Positions 24,867 to 33,910 of a stretch of DNA of 64,000 nucleotides are shown here, piece by piece. The notes beneath the pieces are model-generated. The model made no database searches, was not told the DNA's origin, and was given only the letters and a program-made list of their open reading frames with translations. A program made the position numbers and the translations under genes. Each line of letters opens with the position of its first letter. Position 1 is the first letter of the stretch. Location of the stretch: contig CANJNJ010000001.1 of NCBI GenBank assembly GCA_947474995.1, positions 16,914 to 80,913 of the forward strand, written 5' to 3'. The stretch is from Opitutaceae bacterium. GTDB lineage: Bacteria; Verrucomicrobiota; Verrucomicrobiia; Opitutales; Opitutaceae.

Positions 24867-25640
24867 ATGAACAAACTCCAAGGTAAACGCGCCCTCGTCA
24901 CCGCCGGCGCCCAGGGTATCGGGCTCGCCATCAGCCGCCAATTGCTCGCGGCCGGCTGCGACGTCTTCGTCCACTATTTTCGCAGCGCCGATGGCGCTCG
25001 CGAACTCACGGCGGAGGCCCAGAAGCTCGGTCGACGCTGTGGCACCGGCAGCGCGGACCTCACCACCAGCGAGGAAAGCAACCGGCTCGTCGCGGAGGCC
25101 GTGAAGTTCCTCGGAGGCATGGATATTCTGGTCAACAACGCCGGCTCGATGATCGCGCGCCGCCCGCTCGTCGATGCCGACGATGAATTCTGGTCCGACG
25201 TGATGTCGCTCAACCTCGGCAGCCTCCGCCGCGTCACGCGCGCTTCGATTCCCCACTTGGTCGCCGCGGCCAAGACCGGCGGCGGCGCGAGCATCGTCAA
25301 TCTCTCCTCGCTCGCCGCGCGCAACGGCGGCGGCGGCGGCGCGCTGGCTTATGCCACCGCCAAAGGCGCCGTGCTGACCCTGACGCGCGGGCTCGCCAAG
25401 GAACTCGGACCGCAAGGCGTGCGCGTCAACTCGCTGACGCCCGGGCTCATCCTCGGCTCCGCCTTCCACGCCACGCATACGCCGGCCGAGGCGCAGAAGG
25501 CCATCATCGCCACGATCCCGCTCGGACGCGCCGGCACGCTCGAAGATGTCGCCCGCGCGGCCGTTTTCCTGGCCAGCGAATACGACGGCTTCATCAGCGG
25601 CGCCGCGATCGATATCAACGGCGGCGTCTACGGCGGCTGA
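24867..25640 (+). CDS. SDR family oxidoreductase (FabG-like)
   Basis: 257 residues. Nucleotide-binding TAGAQGIGLAISRQL (the first Gly of TGxxxGxG is Ala), DILVNNAGS, catalytic YATAKGAVL (Tyr and Lys) and the FabG-like end FLASEYDGFISGAAIDINGG. Starts 30 bases after the Gfo/Idh/MocA gene and lies 57 bases before another SDR gene, so the three are probably one operon for a sugar or polyol. Exact reaction unknown. Confidence 0.93.
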   Translation: MNKLQGKRALVTAGAQGIGLAISRQLLAAGCDVFVHYFRSADGARELTAEAQKLGRRCGTGSADLTTSEESNRLVAEAVKFLGGMDILVNNAGSMIARRPLVDADDEFWSDVMSLNLGSLRRVTRASIPHLVAAAKTGGGASIVNLSSLAARNGGGGGALAYATAKGAVLTLTRGLAKELGPQGVRVNSLTPGLILGSAFHATHTPAEAQKAIIATIPLGRAGTLEDVARAAVFLASEYDGFISGAAIDINGGVYGG

Positions 25641-25697
25641 GCGCCCGCACCGCTTTCGAACTGCGCACGGTTCCGCAAGCCGTCCCTCCCTACCGCC

Positions 25698-26492
25698 ATG
25701 CGCTTCGCCGGCAAAATTGTTTGGATCACGGGGGCTTCGTCCGGGATCGGCGAGGCGCTGGCCTATGCGTTTGCGCGGGAAGGTGCGCGGCTCGTGCTCT
25801 CGAGCCGCCGCGCTCCTGAACTCGAGCGGGTACGCGCCGCGTGCGTCCGTCCCAGCGAGCACGTCGTCTTGCCGCTCGACCTGATGCAGCCGGACACGTT
25901 TCCCCGCGCCGTCAGTGAGATCATTCGCCAATGCGGCTCCCTCGACGTGCTGGTGAACAACGGCGGTGTCAGCCAGCGCGCCCGCGCGCTTGACGCCACG
26001 GTCGAAGTGGAGCGCGCGTTGATGGCGGTGAATTATTTCGGCCCGGTCGCGCTGACCAAGGCGGTTCTCCCCGGCATGCTCGCTCGCCGCGCGGGTCACG
26101 TCGTCGTGGTCAGCAGTGTCATGGGCTACGTCGGCACGCCCGGCCGTTCCACCTATGCGGCGGCCAAGCATGCGTTGCATGGTTACTTCGACTCCCTCCG
26201 CGCCGAAGTCTGGCGCACGGGAATCAAAGTCACCCTCGCCTGCCCCGGCTACGTGAAGACCTCCGTTTCCACCAACGCGCTCGGGCCCCGGGGCGAAAAA
26301 CATTCCGTCAACGAAGCGACCCACGAAACCGGCATTCCCGCCGAGCGCTGCGCTGCCGCCATCGTCCGCGCCGTGGCGCGCGGTCGCGAGGAAGTCGCCG
26401 TCGGCGGCCCCGAGATCGCCGGGATTTACGTCAAGCGCTTCGCGCCCTGGCTCTTTTCCCGCATTGTCCGGCGGCTGAAGTTTTCCACCTAG
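25698..26492 (+). CDS. SDR family oxidoreductase (DHRS7-like)
   Basis: 264 residues. TGASSGIGEALAYAF cofactor motif, LDVLVNNGGVSQRARALD, VVVVSSVMGYVGTPG, catalytic YAAAKHALHGYF and ACPGYVKTSVSTNAL. The NNGGVSQR form and the C-terminal hydrophobic tail place it near the DHRS7 group of membrane-associated SDRs. Last gene of a three-gene run; its stop codon touches a strong hairpin shared with the convergent rhamnose isomerase gene. Confidence 0.92.
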   Translation: MRFAGKIVWITGASSGIGEALAYAFAREGARLVLSSRRAPELERVRAACVRPSEHVVLPLDLMQPDTFPRAVSEIIRQCGSLDVLVNNGGVSQRARALDATVEVERALMAVNYFGPVALTKAVLPGMLARRAGHVVVVSSVMGYVGTPGRSTYAAAKHALHGYFDSLRAEVWRTGIKVTLACPGYVKTSVSTNALGPRGEKHSVNEATHETGIPAERCAAAIVRAVARGREEVAVGGPEIAGIYVKRFAPWLFSRIVRRLKFST

Positions 26493-26512
26493 CGCCGGTC
26501 GGAGACCGGCGC
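26492..26512. terminator. GGTCGGAGACC hairpin between convergent genes (repeat family A)
   Basis: GCGCCGGTC, loop GGA, GACCGGCGC: a perfect nine-bp stem with a three-base loop starting in the SDR stop codon and ending five bases before the end of the convergent isomerase gene. The same core occurs at 32064-32076 and 63159-63177. Probably a bidirectional terminator derived from a REP-like repeat. Confidence 0.6.
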
Positions 26513-26516
26513 CCCG

Positions 26517-27716
26517 TCACGCGAAGCTGCCGCCCTGGACGAGGCCGAGTTCCCGGCGGCGGCGTTTGCGCTCCGTGGCGGCGGCACGCGCGTAACCGGT
26601 CCGGCGGTGTTCGAGCAGCGGATCGACGGGCAGCTGGTTCGCCCTGCGCCAGGCGTGCAACGCCGGGGTCACGTCGGTGGCAAACGCCCGCTGCAGCAGG
26701 CGCTCGGCATCGACCACGTTGTTCTTCGCCTGCGCGCGACGGAGCGCGTCGTGATCGACCAGCGCCGCCTTGGCATAAAGTGCCTGTGCCATCACCACGG
26801 TCTCAATCGTCGCCTCGATTTTCGGCTTCTCGTTGTGGCACTGGTCAATCATGTAGGCGATCTTCGGCATCCGGCCGCGGTCCGAGGCGAAGAAATGGAT
26901 TTCGTGAAAAATCCGAAACGCCTGGTAGGGATCGATTGAACCCAGCGTGAGATCGTCGTCCGCGTAGCGCCGGTCATTAAAGTGGAATCCACCCAGCATA
27001 TCTTCGTCGAGCAACCACGCGACGATCTGCTCGATGTTCTGCGCAGCGTAATGGTGCCCCGTGTCGACCAAGACCTTCGCCCTGGGACCGGCTTTCTTCG
27101 CGAGCACGTAAGCCATGCCCCAGTCGGCAATATCCGTCGCGTAGAAGGCGGGCTCGAAGGGCTTGTATTCAACCAACATGGTCTGCTTCGGCCCGAGCTT
27201 GCGGTGCAACGCCCGCAGCGAATCCTCAAAATTCTGCTTTCGTTCGCGGATGCTGCCCTGCCCGGGATAATTCGTTCCGTCGGCAAACCACAGGGAAAGA
27301 TATTCGCTGCCAACCGCTTTTCCGATGGCGACCGAATCATAGCAGTGCTGCAACGCGTGCGCCCGCACGGCGGCGTCATTATTCCCGAAGGAGCCCCATT
27401 TGTAGCACTGGTCCTGGAAGAGGTTCGGATTAATCGCCCCAATTTTTACGCCGTGCCGGCGCGCGAGCCGCGCGACCGCCTTGGGATCCTCGCCGGGCTT
27501 GAAGTCCCAGAGGACGTGCACGGCGATGGTCGGACAGCATCCGGTCAAGGCGTGGACGTGACCGCCGTCGGCAAGTTTGTCCCCGAGATCGATCGCGGCA
27601 GCGTCCTGGAAAAATTTTCCGAAGCGCGTGCCGGTGTCGGCGAAACCCCACGAGGGAGTCTCGATCGTGAACGTGTCGAGCGCCTCACGGGCGCGGCGAA
27701 GTTGGGCCGGAGTCAT
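26517..27716 (-). CDS. rhaI: L-rhamnose isomerase (Pseudomonas stutzeri RhaI type)
   Basis: 399 residues. TIM-barrel metal-dependent aldose-ketose isomerase converting L-rhamnose to L-rhamnulose. Landmarks: WGFADTGTRFGKFFQDAAAI, LWFADGTNYPGQGSIRERKQ, metal-ligand Glu in MLVEYKPFEPAFY, Asp in KVLVDTGHHYAAQNIEQIVA, His and Asp in GGFHFNDRRYADDDLTLGSI. Length and motifs fit the RhaI group rather than E. coli RhaA. The N-terminal EALDTFTIETPSW is also typical. It stands alone; no kinase or aldolase of the rhamnose pathway is in the window. Confidence 0.92.
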   Translation of the reverse strand: MTPAQLRRAREALDTFTIETPSWGFADTGTRFGKFFQDAAAIDLGDKLADGGHVHALTGCCPTIAVHVLWDFKPGEDPKAVARLARRHGVKIGAINPNLFQDQCYKWGSFGNNDAAVRAHALQHCYDSVAIGKAVGSEYLSLWFADGTNYPGQGSIRERKQNFEDSLRALHRKLGPKQTMLVEYKPFEPAFYATDIADWGMAYVLAKKAGPRAKVLVDTGHHYAAQNIEQIVAWLLDEDMLGGFHFNDRRYADDDLTLGSIDPYQAFRIFHEIHFFASDRGRMPKIAYMIDQCHNEKPKIEATIETVVMAQALYAKAALVDHDALRRAQAKNNVVDAERLLQRAFATDVTPALHAWRRANQLPVDPLLEHRRTGYARAAATERKRRRRELGLVQGGSFA

Positions 27717-27811
27717 GGTTGAAAAGGGTCATGCTGCGCAACGAACGGCGGCTGTCAGCCGAGAAAAGTGGGTGGACTTGCCCGGCGCTGACTCGAAAGT
27801 AATTTCCCTCG

Positions 27812-28744
27812 ATGAGCGCACCACCGAATCCCAACTGGATCCGCTTTTGGTCAGGGCTGGCACTCGGCACTTGGGGCGCAACGTCCGGCTGGACCCAACC
27901 CACCCCGGCCCATCCCAAATCCGAACCGGAAAATCCCGAGGAGTTTTCCCGCGTGCAAGGATTGTTCGACGTCGATCTGCCCAAGACCGTCGAGCGACTG
28001 CGGCCCAAATTGATAATCCATCCGCACTTCGGAGATTTTCTGCACCGCTCTTACCTGCGGCTGCCGGTCGCCGTGCGCTTTGGGCTCAGCGATCACCTCG
28101 AACTCAATGCCGAGGTGGAATCGTATTTGGCCCACGGGCTAAAAGGGCATGGCCCTGGTTACGGACTCGATCGGTTGAGCTTGGGCGCGAAGTACCAGTG
28201 GCAGCACTGGCTCCGGCCGGAGGTCGACGTCAGCACGGGCTTCAACGCGTCATTTCCCGTGGGTCGGCCTCCGCTCGATCTGACCGACGGCTACACACAC
28301 TTCGAACCCTATGTCACTTTCTCACGCCGCTGGCCGGAATACCCGCGGCTCACTCCCTTCGTCAGTCTCGGGACGAATTTGATGTGGCAGTCCTCGGTGC
28401 CCGGCACTTTTGCCCGCAATGACGCCCACTCGCATTCGCTGGGCGGCGCGGCCGGTTTTTTGTACGATCGCGACGCGCTGAAGTACACGCTGGTCTTCAG
28501 CTATTGGACGACGTCGTTGATCGGGCGTGGGAGCCACCAGTTCGTGTCGGTCAATCCGAGCGTGCTTTGGCAACTGCCCCGCGCCCTCACGCTCTATTCC
28601 GACGGACGCTGGATCTTCGGCATTGGCGTCAAGGCCATGTTCGGTCCCGACGGCACCGAATTAGGGACCAGTGCCAAACTGCGCGGTGAATTCCGTTTCC
28701 TGCGCCGTTTTCGCTCCGCGCCAAATCAAGCAGGGAAAAAGTGA
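27812..28744 (+). CDS. Predicted outer-membrane beta-barrel protein
   Basis: 310 residues with an N-terminal hydrophobic stretch (FWSGLALGTWGATSGWTQ) that may be a signal peptide. The rest alternates aromatic and polar residues as in outer-membrane strands: LRLPVAVRFGLSDHLELNAE, LSLGAKYQWQHWLRPEVDVS, YVTFSRRWPEYPRLTPFVSL, YTLVFSYWTTSL, KLRGEFRFLRRF near the C-terminus. No named family recognised; possibly related to MetA/phenol-degradation-type transporters. Followed by a hairpin with a T-rich tail. Confidence 0.65.
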   Translation: MSAPPNPNWIRFWSGLALGTWGATSGWTQPTPAHPKSEPENPEEFSRVQGLFDVDLPKTVERLRPKLIIHPHFGDFLHRSYLRLPVAVRFGLSDHLELNAEVESYLAHGLKGHGPGYGLDRLSLGAKYQWQHWLRPEVDVSTGFNASFPVGRPPLDLTDGYTHFEPYVTFSRRWPEYPRLTPFVSLGTNLMWQSSVPGTFARNDAHSHSLGGAAGFLYDRDALKYTLVFSYWTTSLIGRGSHQFVSVNPSVLWQLPRALTLYSDGRWIFGIGVKAMFGPDGTELGTSAKLRGEFRFLRRFRSAPNQAGKK

Positions 28745-28746
28745 TC

Positions 28747-28778
28747 GAGCGCCGGCGTCAGGCTCGGCGCTCATTTTA
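28747..28778 (+). terminator. Rho-independent-like terminator after beta-barrel gene
   Basis: GAGCGCCG (28747-28754) pairs with CGGCGCTC (28765-28772) and is followed by ATTTTAT. It begins two bases after the stop codon of the barrel gene. Confidence 0.6.
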
Positions 28779-28851
28779 TGGAAGGCCGAGTTCCGCGGAG
28801 GCCGCAGGGCCACTCACCATTAGATCGGCCTCGGCGGAGCTCGGCCCTCCA
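28778..28851. repeat. Inverted repeat, GGCCGAGTTCCGC family
   Basis: The left arm holds GGCCGAGTTCCGCGGAGGCC and the right arm GGCCTCGGCGGAGCTCGGCC, separated by about 20 bases. The arms are nearly complementary. Located between convergent genes, so it may also help terminate the Ldh gene. REP-like element. Confidence 0.6.
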
Positions 28852-28864
28852 CGCGAGATTCCAT

Positions 28865-29917
28865 TCACGAGCCCGCGGGCATAGGCACGCTGAATTTTTT
28901 GCCCCACGGCTCGAGGCTCGGGAGGATGGCCGCGTAAAGTTCGATACCCGTTGCCAGTTGTTTCTCCCGGCGCCGCAACCCGGATTCACCGGGCAGACGA
29001 ACGCGCTCAAAACCCGGGCGGGGCGGATTTTCCCGACACGCGTCGGCGACAAATTCGGTCTGACGCGTGAAGTCCTTCCGTCCACCAAAGAATGCCGGAT
29101 CAAAAACCTGGATAAAGATCGTGGCACCCCAGCCTTCGCCCGGTTCCGCGCGCCCGAAGCCCGCCAAGCCGCCGGTCAAAGCCTCGACGAGCAACGCGAA
29201 CGCATAACCCTTGTGCCCGTGATCCACTCCGCCCATCGGCAGGAGGGTGCCCGGCGGCTCGTTGAACAACACATTGGGATCGTCGGTCGGATTGCCGTCG
29301 GCATCGAGCAGCCATTTCCCAGGCATCGGCCGCTTCTCGTTCCGGCAGCGCGAAATCATGCCATTCGTCGTAATCGACATCGAGACGTCGAGAATCACGG
29401 GATAGCCGGCGGTCGGCCAGGCAGCCGCAAACGGATTCGGCGTGTACACCTTGCGCCGGCCGCCATGGGGCGCGACGCTGCTCATCGAGGGATCCGAGCA
29501 GGAAAGAATCACCATCAGGCCCTGTTCCGCAATGGGCCGCAAATACGCCGCCAGGCAGGCGATGTGGTGGCTGCGGCGAATCATCAGCGTGCAGGTGCCG
29601 TTCTTCTTGGCCCGTTCGGCCGCCAACGCCAGGCCGCGAACCGTAAGCCAAGGACCCGGCAGGCGGTTTCCGTCCCACGACACCGCCGCGGGAAAATCCG
29701 CGATCACGCGTTCCTGCCCGGTCTTGGTCAGTCCGCCCTTTTCCGCTTCGGCCAGATACTGCGGCAGCAACATCAGACCGTGGGTCGTGTGGCCCATCAG
29801 GTCGCCTTCCACGAGAATTTCCGCCACGACGCGGGCCTTGTCCGCCTCGACGCCCGCCTTCACCTGGAGGGCGGTGGCGAATTCAATGAGTGTGGCCGGG
29901 GTATAACGGACGGACAT
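28865..29917 (-). CDS. Ldh family (malate/L-lactate dehydrogenase type 2) oxidoreductase
   Basis: 350 residues, usual for the Ldh_2 family (malate, ureidoglycolate, 2,3-diketo-L-gulonate and related dehydrogenases using NAD(P)H). Landmarks: GDLMGHTTHGLMLLPQYLAE with the conserved catalytic His, RRSHHIACLAAYLRPIAEQG, TPNPFAAAWPTAGYPVILDV, GVDHGHKGYAFALLVEALTG. Not of the classical lactate dehydrogenase fold. Substrate probably a 2-oxo acid or keto-sugar acid. Confidence 0.93.
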   Translation of the reverse strand: MSVRYTPATLIEFATALQVKAGVEADKARVVAEILVEGDLMGHTTHGLMLLPQYLAEAEKGGLTKTGQERVIADFPAAVSWDGNRLPGPWLTVRGLALAAERAKKNGTCTLMIRRSHHIACLAAYLRPIAEQGLMVILSCSDPSMSSVAPHGGRRKVYTPNPFAAAWPTAGYPVILDVSMSITTNGMISRCRNEKRPMPGKWLLDADGNPTDDPNVLFNEPPGTLLPMGGVDHGHKGYAFALLVEALTGGLAGFGRAEPGEGWGATIFIQVFDPAFFGGRKDFTRQTEFVADACRENPPRPGFERVRLPGESGLRRREKQLATGIELYAAILPSLEPWGKKFSVPMPAGS

Positions 29918-29975
29918 GCGCGCAGCCTACGAACCGAAGGAGTGTCGGCTAGCACAAAGCGCGAGAAGCCGTCGG

Positions 29976-31991
29976 CTAGTTTTTCAACCGACCCCGCCGG
30001 ATGGCCGCGGCCCGGATTCGGGCAAGATTCGTTCGCGCCTCCTCGTCCGTCGGATTGAGGCGCAGGGCTTCTTCGTAATGCGAAATCGCTTCGGCGGCTC
30101 GGCCCAGCCGTGCCAACGCGTTGCCCATGGCGGTGTGGAGGACGGCCGCGCGCTCGGGTTGCAAACGCAGTGCCACCTCGTAGTGCGGCAATGCCTCCGC
30201 GGGACGCAGGTCTTCCAACAGTGCGTCGCCGAGCGCCGCGTTGGCCCCGGCATCATCCGGGCGAAGTCGCACCGCTTCGAAAAAATGCTTCAATCCCTCG
30301 GGCGCGCGACCGGCAGCGGAAAGCACCATGCCGAGAATCACGTGCGCTCCGGCGTCGTCCGGATTGAGTCGGACCGCCGCTTCGAGATGCTGCAGCGCGT
30401 CGTCGAAACGTCCGACTTCGGCCAGCGCCTGGCCGAAACGCAGCTGCTCGTCCGCGGCGAGCAGTCCCACCTTCGCCGCCGCTTCATAGTGCGCGATGGC
30501 CTCGGGCATTCGTCCCAGCCGCACAAGGGCGGCCGCGAGACCCACGTGGGTATCCGCCGAATCGAGTCCGAGCCGCCGCGCGTGCTCGTAGTGAATAAGC
30601 GCGTCCGACTCACGTCCGGACTGGAGCAAGGCACCCGCAAGGGCGAGGTGTGCGTTCCCCTCGTTCGGCGCCAGCCCGATGGCCGCTTCGTATTGCGCCG
30701 CCGCGTCTTTGGTCCGACCCGCCGCCAGCAACGCGTGACCGTAATGGAGCCGGGCACGGGAATTTCCCGGCACCTTCGCCACGGTGTCGCTCCAAATCGA
30801 AAGGGCGCTGCGATAGTCTTGGCTGCGCCGGTACGTCACCACCCCCAGAGCCACGGCGACGACCAGCAATCCGCCCATGGCGCGACGACCACCCCAGGCG
30901 CGGAGGCCGACCACGAGGACGGCGCAGGGCGCAGCGAGCGCGAGGTAGCTTCGGTGCTCGGCCCCCCCTTCTGATGCGAACAGATCCAAGAGCGAACCGG
31001 GCAACAGCGTCAGGAAAAACCAGGCCGCCGCAAAACCGCGCATTGGCCAGCGCACCAGCGCCACTACGGCGGCGAGGCCTGCCAGCAAGACCAAGGTGGC
31101 TTGCAGCCAGATTTCGGCCAGGGATGCCGGCGCAAGTCGTCCGTAGTCCAGCACCAGCGGCGCCGGCCACACCGCGAGCTTCACGGAAAGCGCGATGACC
31201 CGAACGAGTGCGGATACAGCGTCCCAACCTGGGACGATCACCCCGCCACCGGGGCCCACTCCGCGAGCAACAAAATAAATCCACCCGGCCGACGTCGCGG
31301 CCAGCGCGAGATGAAACTTGCGCCTCAATCGCCAGGCCTCGCGCCAGGTGCCAGCCACAAAGGTGCGATCATAGATCAGAACCAGGATCGGTATGGCGGC
31401 CCCCGCCGCTCCCGTGATCATGCCGCACAGGCAGGACAGCAACGCCACGGCCACCCATCCGCGCGACGGCGGGCCCTCAACGCCATGGATAAAGGCGTGG
31501 ATCGTCCCGAGGCAAAAAATCGCGCCGAGTAGTTCCTCGCGCCCGGCGATTCCGATGACCGCGGACGTTTGCAGGGGATGCAGCAACCAGAGCATCGCCG
31601 CGGCCAACGCGCTCGCAAACGGCGCCAACTTTGCCCCCTCGGCTATCGCGGGCCGCTGCAAGGTGCGATAAACGACGCCGAAGAGCAGGAGGCCCGCCAC
31701 GAGATGCAGCAGAAGGTTGGTGGCGTGGTAACCGCGCACATCCCAGCCGCCGGCAGCGCGGTTCAGCACGAGCGAGAAACCGGTCAGCGGCCACGACCCC
31801 GGGACCGCGGCGCCGCGCGCGATGGTTGGAATATCTTCAAAGACAAACGGGATCGAGAAAGTAGCGCCATAGGTCACGAGCACCGCGATCGCCAGGAGAA
31901 CTGCCGCCAACACGACGGGCGGCCAGGTCTCCGGAAAAAGCAGCCGGCGTCGCGTGGGCAACGATTCGAGGGAAGCGCCTGGGACTGACAT
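29976..31991 (-). CDS. Multi-pass membrane protein with C-terminal TPR repeats (TMTC-like)
   Basis: 671 residues from the ATG at 31991; the frame is open to 32099 but that part is repeat DNA. Residues about 20-390 hold about ten membrane helices (PPVVLAAVLLAIAVLVTYGA; VAGLLLFGVVY; AAIPILVLIYDRTFV). Residues about 415-660 hold at least seven tetratricopeptide repeats of the A-x-xHYExAxRLxP type (DAAAQYEAAIGLAPNEGNAH, EAISHYEEALRLNPTDEEAR). The layout resembles TMTC/GT-C-like membrane proteins with O-glycosyltransferase relatives. A role in protein glycosylation or envelope assembly is inference. It follows lnt on the same strand. Confidence 0.85.
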   Translation of the reverse strand: MSVPGASLESLPTRRRLLFPETWPPVVLAAVLLAIAVLVTYGATFSIPFVFEDIPTIARGAAVPGSWPLTGFSLVLNRAAGGWDVRGYHATNLLLHLVAGLLLFGVVYRTLQRPAIAEGAKLAPFASALAAAMLWLLHPLQTSAVIGIAGREELLGAIFCLGTIHAFIHGVEGPPSRGWVAVALLSCLCGMITGAAGAAIPILVLIYDRTFVAGTWREAWRLRRKFHLALAATSAGWIYFVARGVGPGGGVIVPGWDAVSALVRVIALSVKLAVWPAPLVLDYGRLAPASLAEIWLQATLVLLAGLAAVVALVRWPMRGFAAAWFFLTLLPGSLLDLFASEGGAEHRSYLALAAPCAVLVVGLRAWGGRRAMGGLLVVAVALGVVTYRRSQDYRSALSIWSDTVAKVPGNSRARLHYGHALLAAGRTKDAAAQYEAAIGLAPNEGNAHLALAGALLQSGRESDALIHYEHARRLGLDSADTHVGLAAALVRLGRMPEAIAHYEAAAKVGLLAADEQLRFGQALAEVGRFDDALQHLEAAVRLNPDDAGAHVILGMVLSAAGRAPEGLKHFFEAVRLRPDDAGANAALGDALLEDLRPAEALPHYEVALRLQPERAAVLHTAMGNALARLGRAAEAISHYEEALRLNPTDEEARTNLARIRAAAIRRGRLKN

Positions 31992-32060
31992 CAGGAAAAA
32001 ATTGCAGCCCGCGGAGGCGGCGGCGATTCCGATTCGTGAGGTAACGCCGGACTCTTTCGC

Positions 32061-32083
32061 CACCGGTCGGAGACCGCCGCTAC
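32061..32083. repeat. Palindromic repeat family A at the lnt stop codon
   Basis: CACCGGTCGGAGACCGCCGC followed by TAC. The core CGGTC-GGA-GACCG pairs perfectly. The repeat provides the stop codon of lnt, so insertion or decay of the repeat has set the 3' end of that gene. Confidence 0.6.
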
Positions 32084-33744
32084 TCGATGGGTTCCGCAAC
32101 CTGGGCCACCGGCACTTCGCCGAGCTTCAGGGCCAACAGGCCAAAGGTCATCAGACCGAGGCACGCGAGCACGAACCAGTCACCGTGCTCCGTGTAAAAA
32201 CTGTTGCGCCCGACCCAACGCGTGTCGCGGATCACCGTGGCCGCCCGGGTGCCACGGATGTAAATGTTGCCCTGCTCGTCGGCGACCTTGAGGCGCACGC
32301 CGCCGAATTCGTCGATCCACCCGCTCCACCCGCCGTTGCCGCTGCGCAACACCGGGCGCCGCGTCTCGACCGCCCGCAGGACCGAGTGCGCCGCGTGCTG
32401 GTAGGCCGCCCCGCCTTCGCCGAACCAGGCATTGTTGGTCAGCACCGCGAGCACGCTTGAACCCGCAAGCACGCTACGGCGCGCGAGCTGCGGATAGATA
32501 TCCTCGTAGCAAATCAACGGGCCGAAAACGATCGCGTCACCGCGCAGGTTGACGAGGAGCGGAGAGGAATCCTCGCCCCGGGCAAAATCCCCGCCGATCG
32601 GCACGAACTTCGAAATCCATCCCAGCAGCGGACGCAGCGGAATATATTCCCCAAACGGCACCAGCTGCCGCTTCTTGTAATACTCCTCGGCCAGGCCGGC
32701 GTCCGGCGTGATGAGAAACGCACCGTTGTACCACGTTTCATTCGCCGCGCCGGCGTGATCGATCGCGATGGAACCCAGCAAGAGCGGCGCCTTCACCCGG
32801 GTGGAAAGCGATTCGGTGAACGCCTTGATCGCGACGTCATCGCGCACCGACATCGGGGTCACGGCCTCGGGCCACAGCACCAGGTCCGGCCTTGTCACCG
32901 TCGCGGCCATCGTGGTGCTCTCGAGCACCTGCATAATCGAAGGCAGTTTCGCCGGATCCCATTTCACCTCCTGCGGAATGTAGGGCTGCACGAAGGCCAC
33001 GCGGGCGAGTGGCGCCGTGTAGCGCCCACGATTGAACCCCTCCTGAAAATGCGTGGACACGCAGGCCATCAACAGGAACAGCGCGAGAAAAAATTCCTGG
33101 CTGCGTTTGCCGAAGCCCGTCGCGCCTTCCCAAAACAGCCGGTGCGCGTAGGCGGCAAACCCGAGGTTGGCGACCACGAGCACAAAGGACACCCCGTAAG
33201 CGCCGGTCAGCGCGGAAATTTGCAGGATGGTCGCGCGCTCCCATTGGCTCGCGGCGAGCGGCAGCCACGGGAAGCCGCCGAAGAGCCACGTGCGCGTCCA
33301 TTCGATAATTACCCACACCCCTGCCAACCCGAGCACCGCCGCGAGTCGCGTGAAGGTGGGCCGACCCACCAGTCGCGGGAGCGTCCACCACGCCGCGAGA
33401 TACCACGTCCCGATCCAGGCGCCGACAAAAGGCCCGAGCAGGAAGAGTCCCACCCAGGTGACGTGGTGCAGCCAACCGAGGATAATGGTCCAGGCCACCG
33501 CCTGGGCGGCGAGCAGCGTCACGACGTAAAGCTTAAAGCGCGGCCGCCGGTAGGCCCAGAGCGCGCCGGGAACGAGCATGGCGTAGGCAAACTCGGGCGC
33601 CTTGAAGGGCGGAAACGAAATCACCGCGAGCACCACCGTGAGGACGAAAACGAATTGGGCCGCGACCCAGTCAGGACGGTCCCGCCAAAGCGAAGGCTTC
33701 GGAGCATACGGGTCGTCAGTCGGAGTTAGAGCACCGGGGGACAT
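32080..33744 (-). CDS. lnt: Apolipoprotein N-acyltransferase
   Basis: 554 residues. Lnt adds the third acyl chain to lipoproteins in the inner membrane. The N-terminal half has about eight membrane helices; the C-terminal half is a nitrilase-type domain. Catalytic residues visible: Glu in LVLWPEAVTP, Lys in YYKKRQLVPFGEYIPLRPLL, Cys in GPLICYEDIYP. LTNNAWFGEGGAAYQHAAHS and RRPVLRSGNGGWSGW are also standard (here SGNGGWSG replaces the usual ANTGISG). A final helix near residue 530 closes the protein. It lies downstream of secA and upstream of the TPR membrane protein on the same strand. Confidence 0.96.
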   Translation of the reverse strand: MSPGALTPTDDPYAPKPSLWRDRPDWVAAQFVFVLTVVLAVISFPPFKAPEFAYAMLVPGALWAYRRPRFKLYVVTLLAAQAVAWTIILGWLHHVTWVGLFLLGPFVGAWIGTWYLAAWWTLPRLVGRPTFTRLAAVLGLAGVWVIIEWTRTWLFGGFPWLPLAASQWERATILQISALTGAYGVSFVLVVANLGFAAYAHRLFWEGATGFGKRSQEFFLALFLLMACVSTHFQEGFNRGRYTAPLARVAFVQPYIPQEVKWDPAKLPSIMQVLESTTMAATVTRPDLVLWPEAVTPMSVRDDVAIKAFTESLSTRVKAPLLLGSIAIDHAGAANETWYNGAFLITPDAGLAEEYYKKRQLVPFGEYIPLRPLLGWISKFVPIGGDFARGEDSSPLLVNLRGDAIVFGPLICYEDIYPQLARRSVLAGSSVLAVLTNNAWFGEGGAAYQHAAHSVLRAVETRRPVLRSGNGGWSGWIDEFGGVRLKVADEQGNIYIRGTRAATVIRDTRWVGRNSFYTEHGDWFVLACLGLMTFGLLALKLGEVPVAQVAEPIE

Positions 33745-33796
33745 GCAGCGAGAATTACCCGCGACGGGGGGCGGCGGCGCAAGGGCGGAGTTTTCT

Positions 33797-33878
33797 GGTT
33801 TGTAGTCCCGCCTTCAGGCGGCATCCGAAAAATTCACCCAAGCGCCCAAACTTTCGTCTGAAGGCGGAACTACAAACC
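33797..33878. repeat. Inverted repeat family B (TTTGTAGT...CCGCC)
   Basis: Left arm GGTTTGTAGTCCCGCCTTCA and right arm ending GGCGGAACTACAAACC are complementary with one mismatch region; the loop is about 33 bases. A near-perfect second copy lies at 41521-41589. Located between secA and lnt. Confidence 0.75.
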
Positions 33879-33910
33879 AAGCTACCAACAGTGCCCTCGC
33901 CCTGTGATCC

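Noticed and set aside
23721..26324. 867-codon open frame on the minus strand
   Set aside because: It is antisense to the Gfo/Idh/MocA and two SDR genes, which have clear motifs. Long antisense frames are expected in GC-rich DNA, and the translation has no domain.
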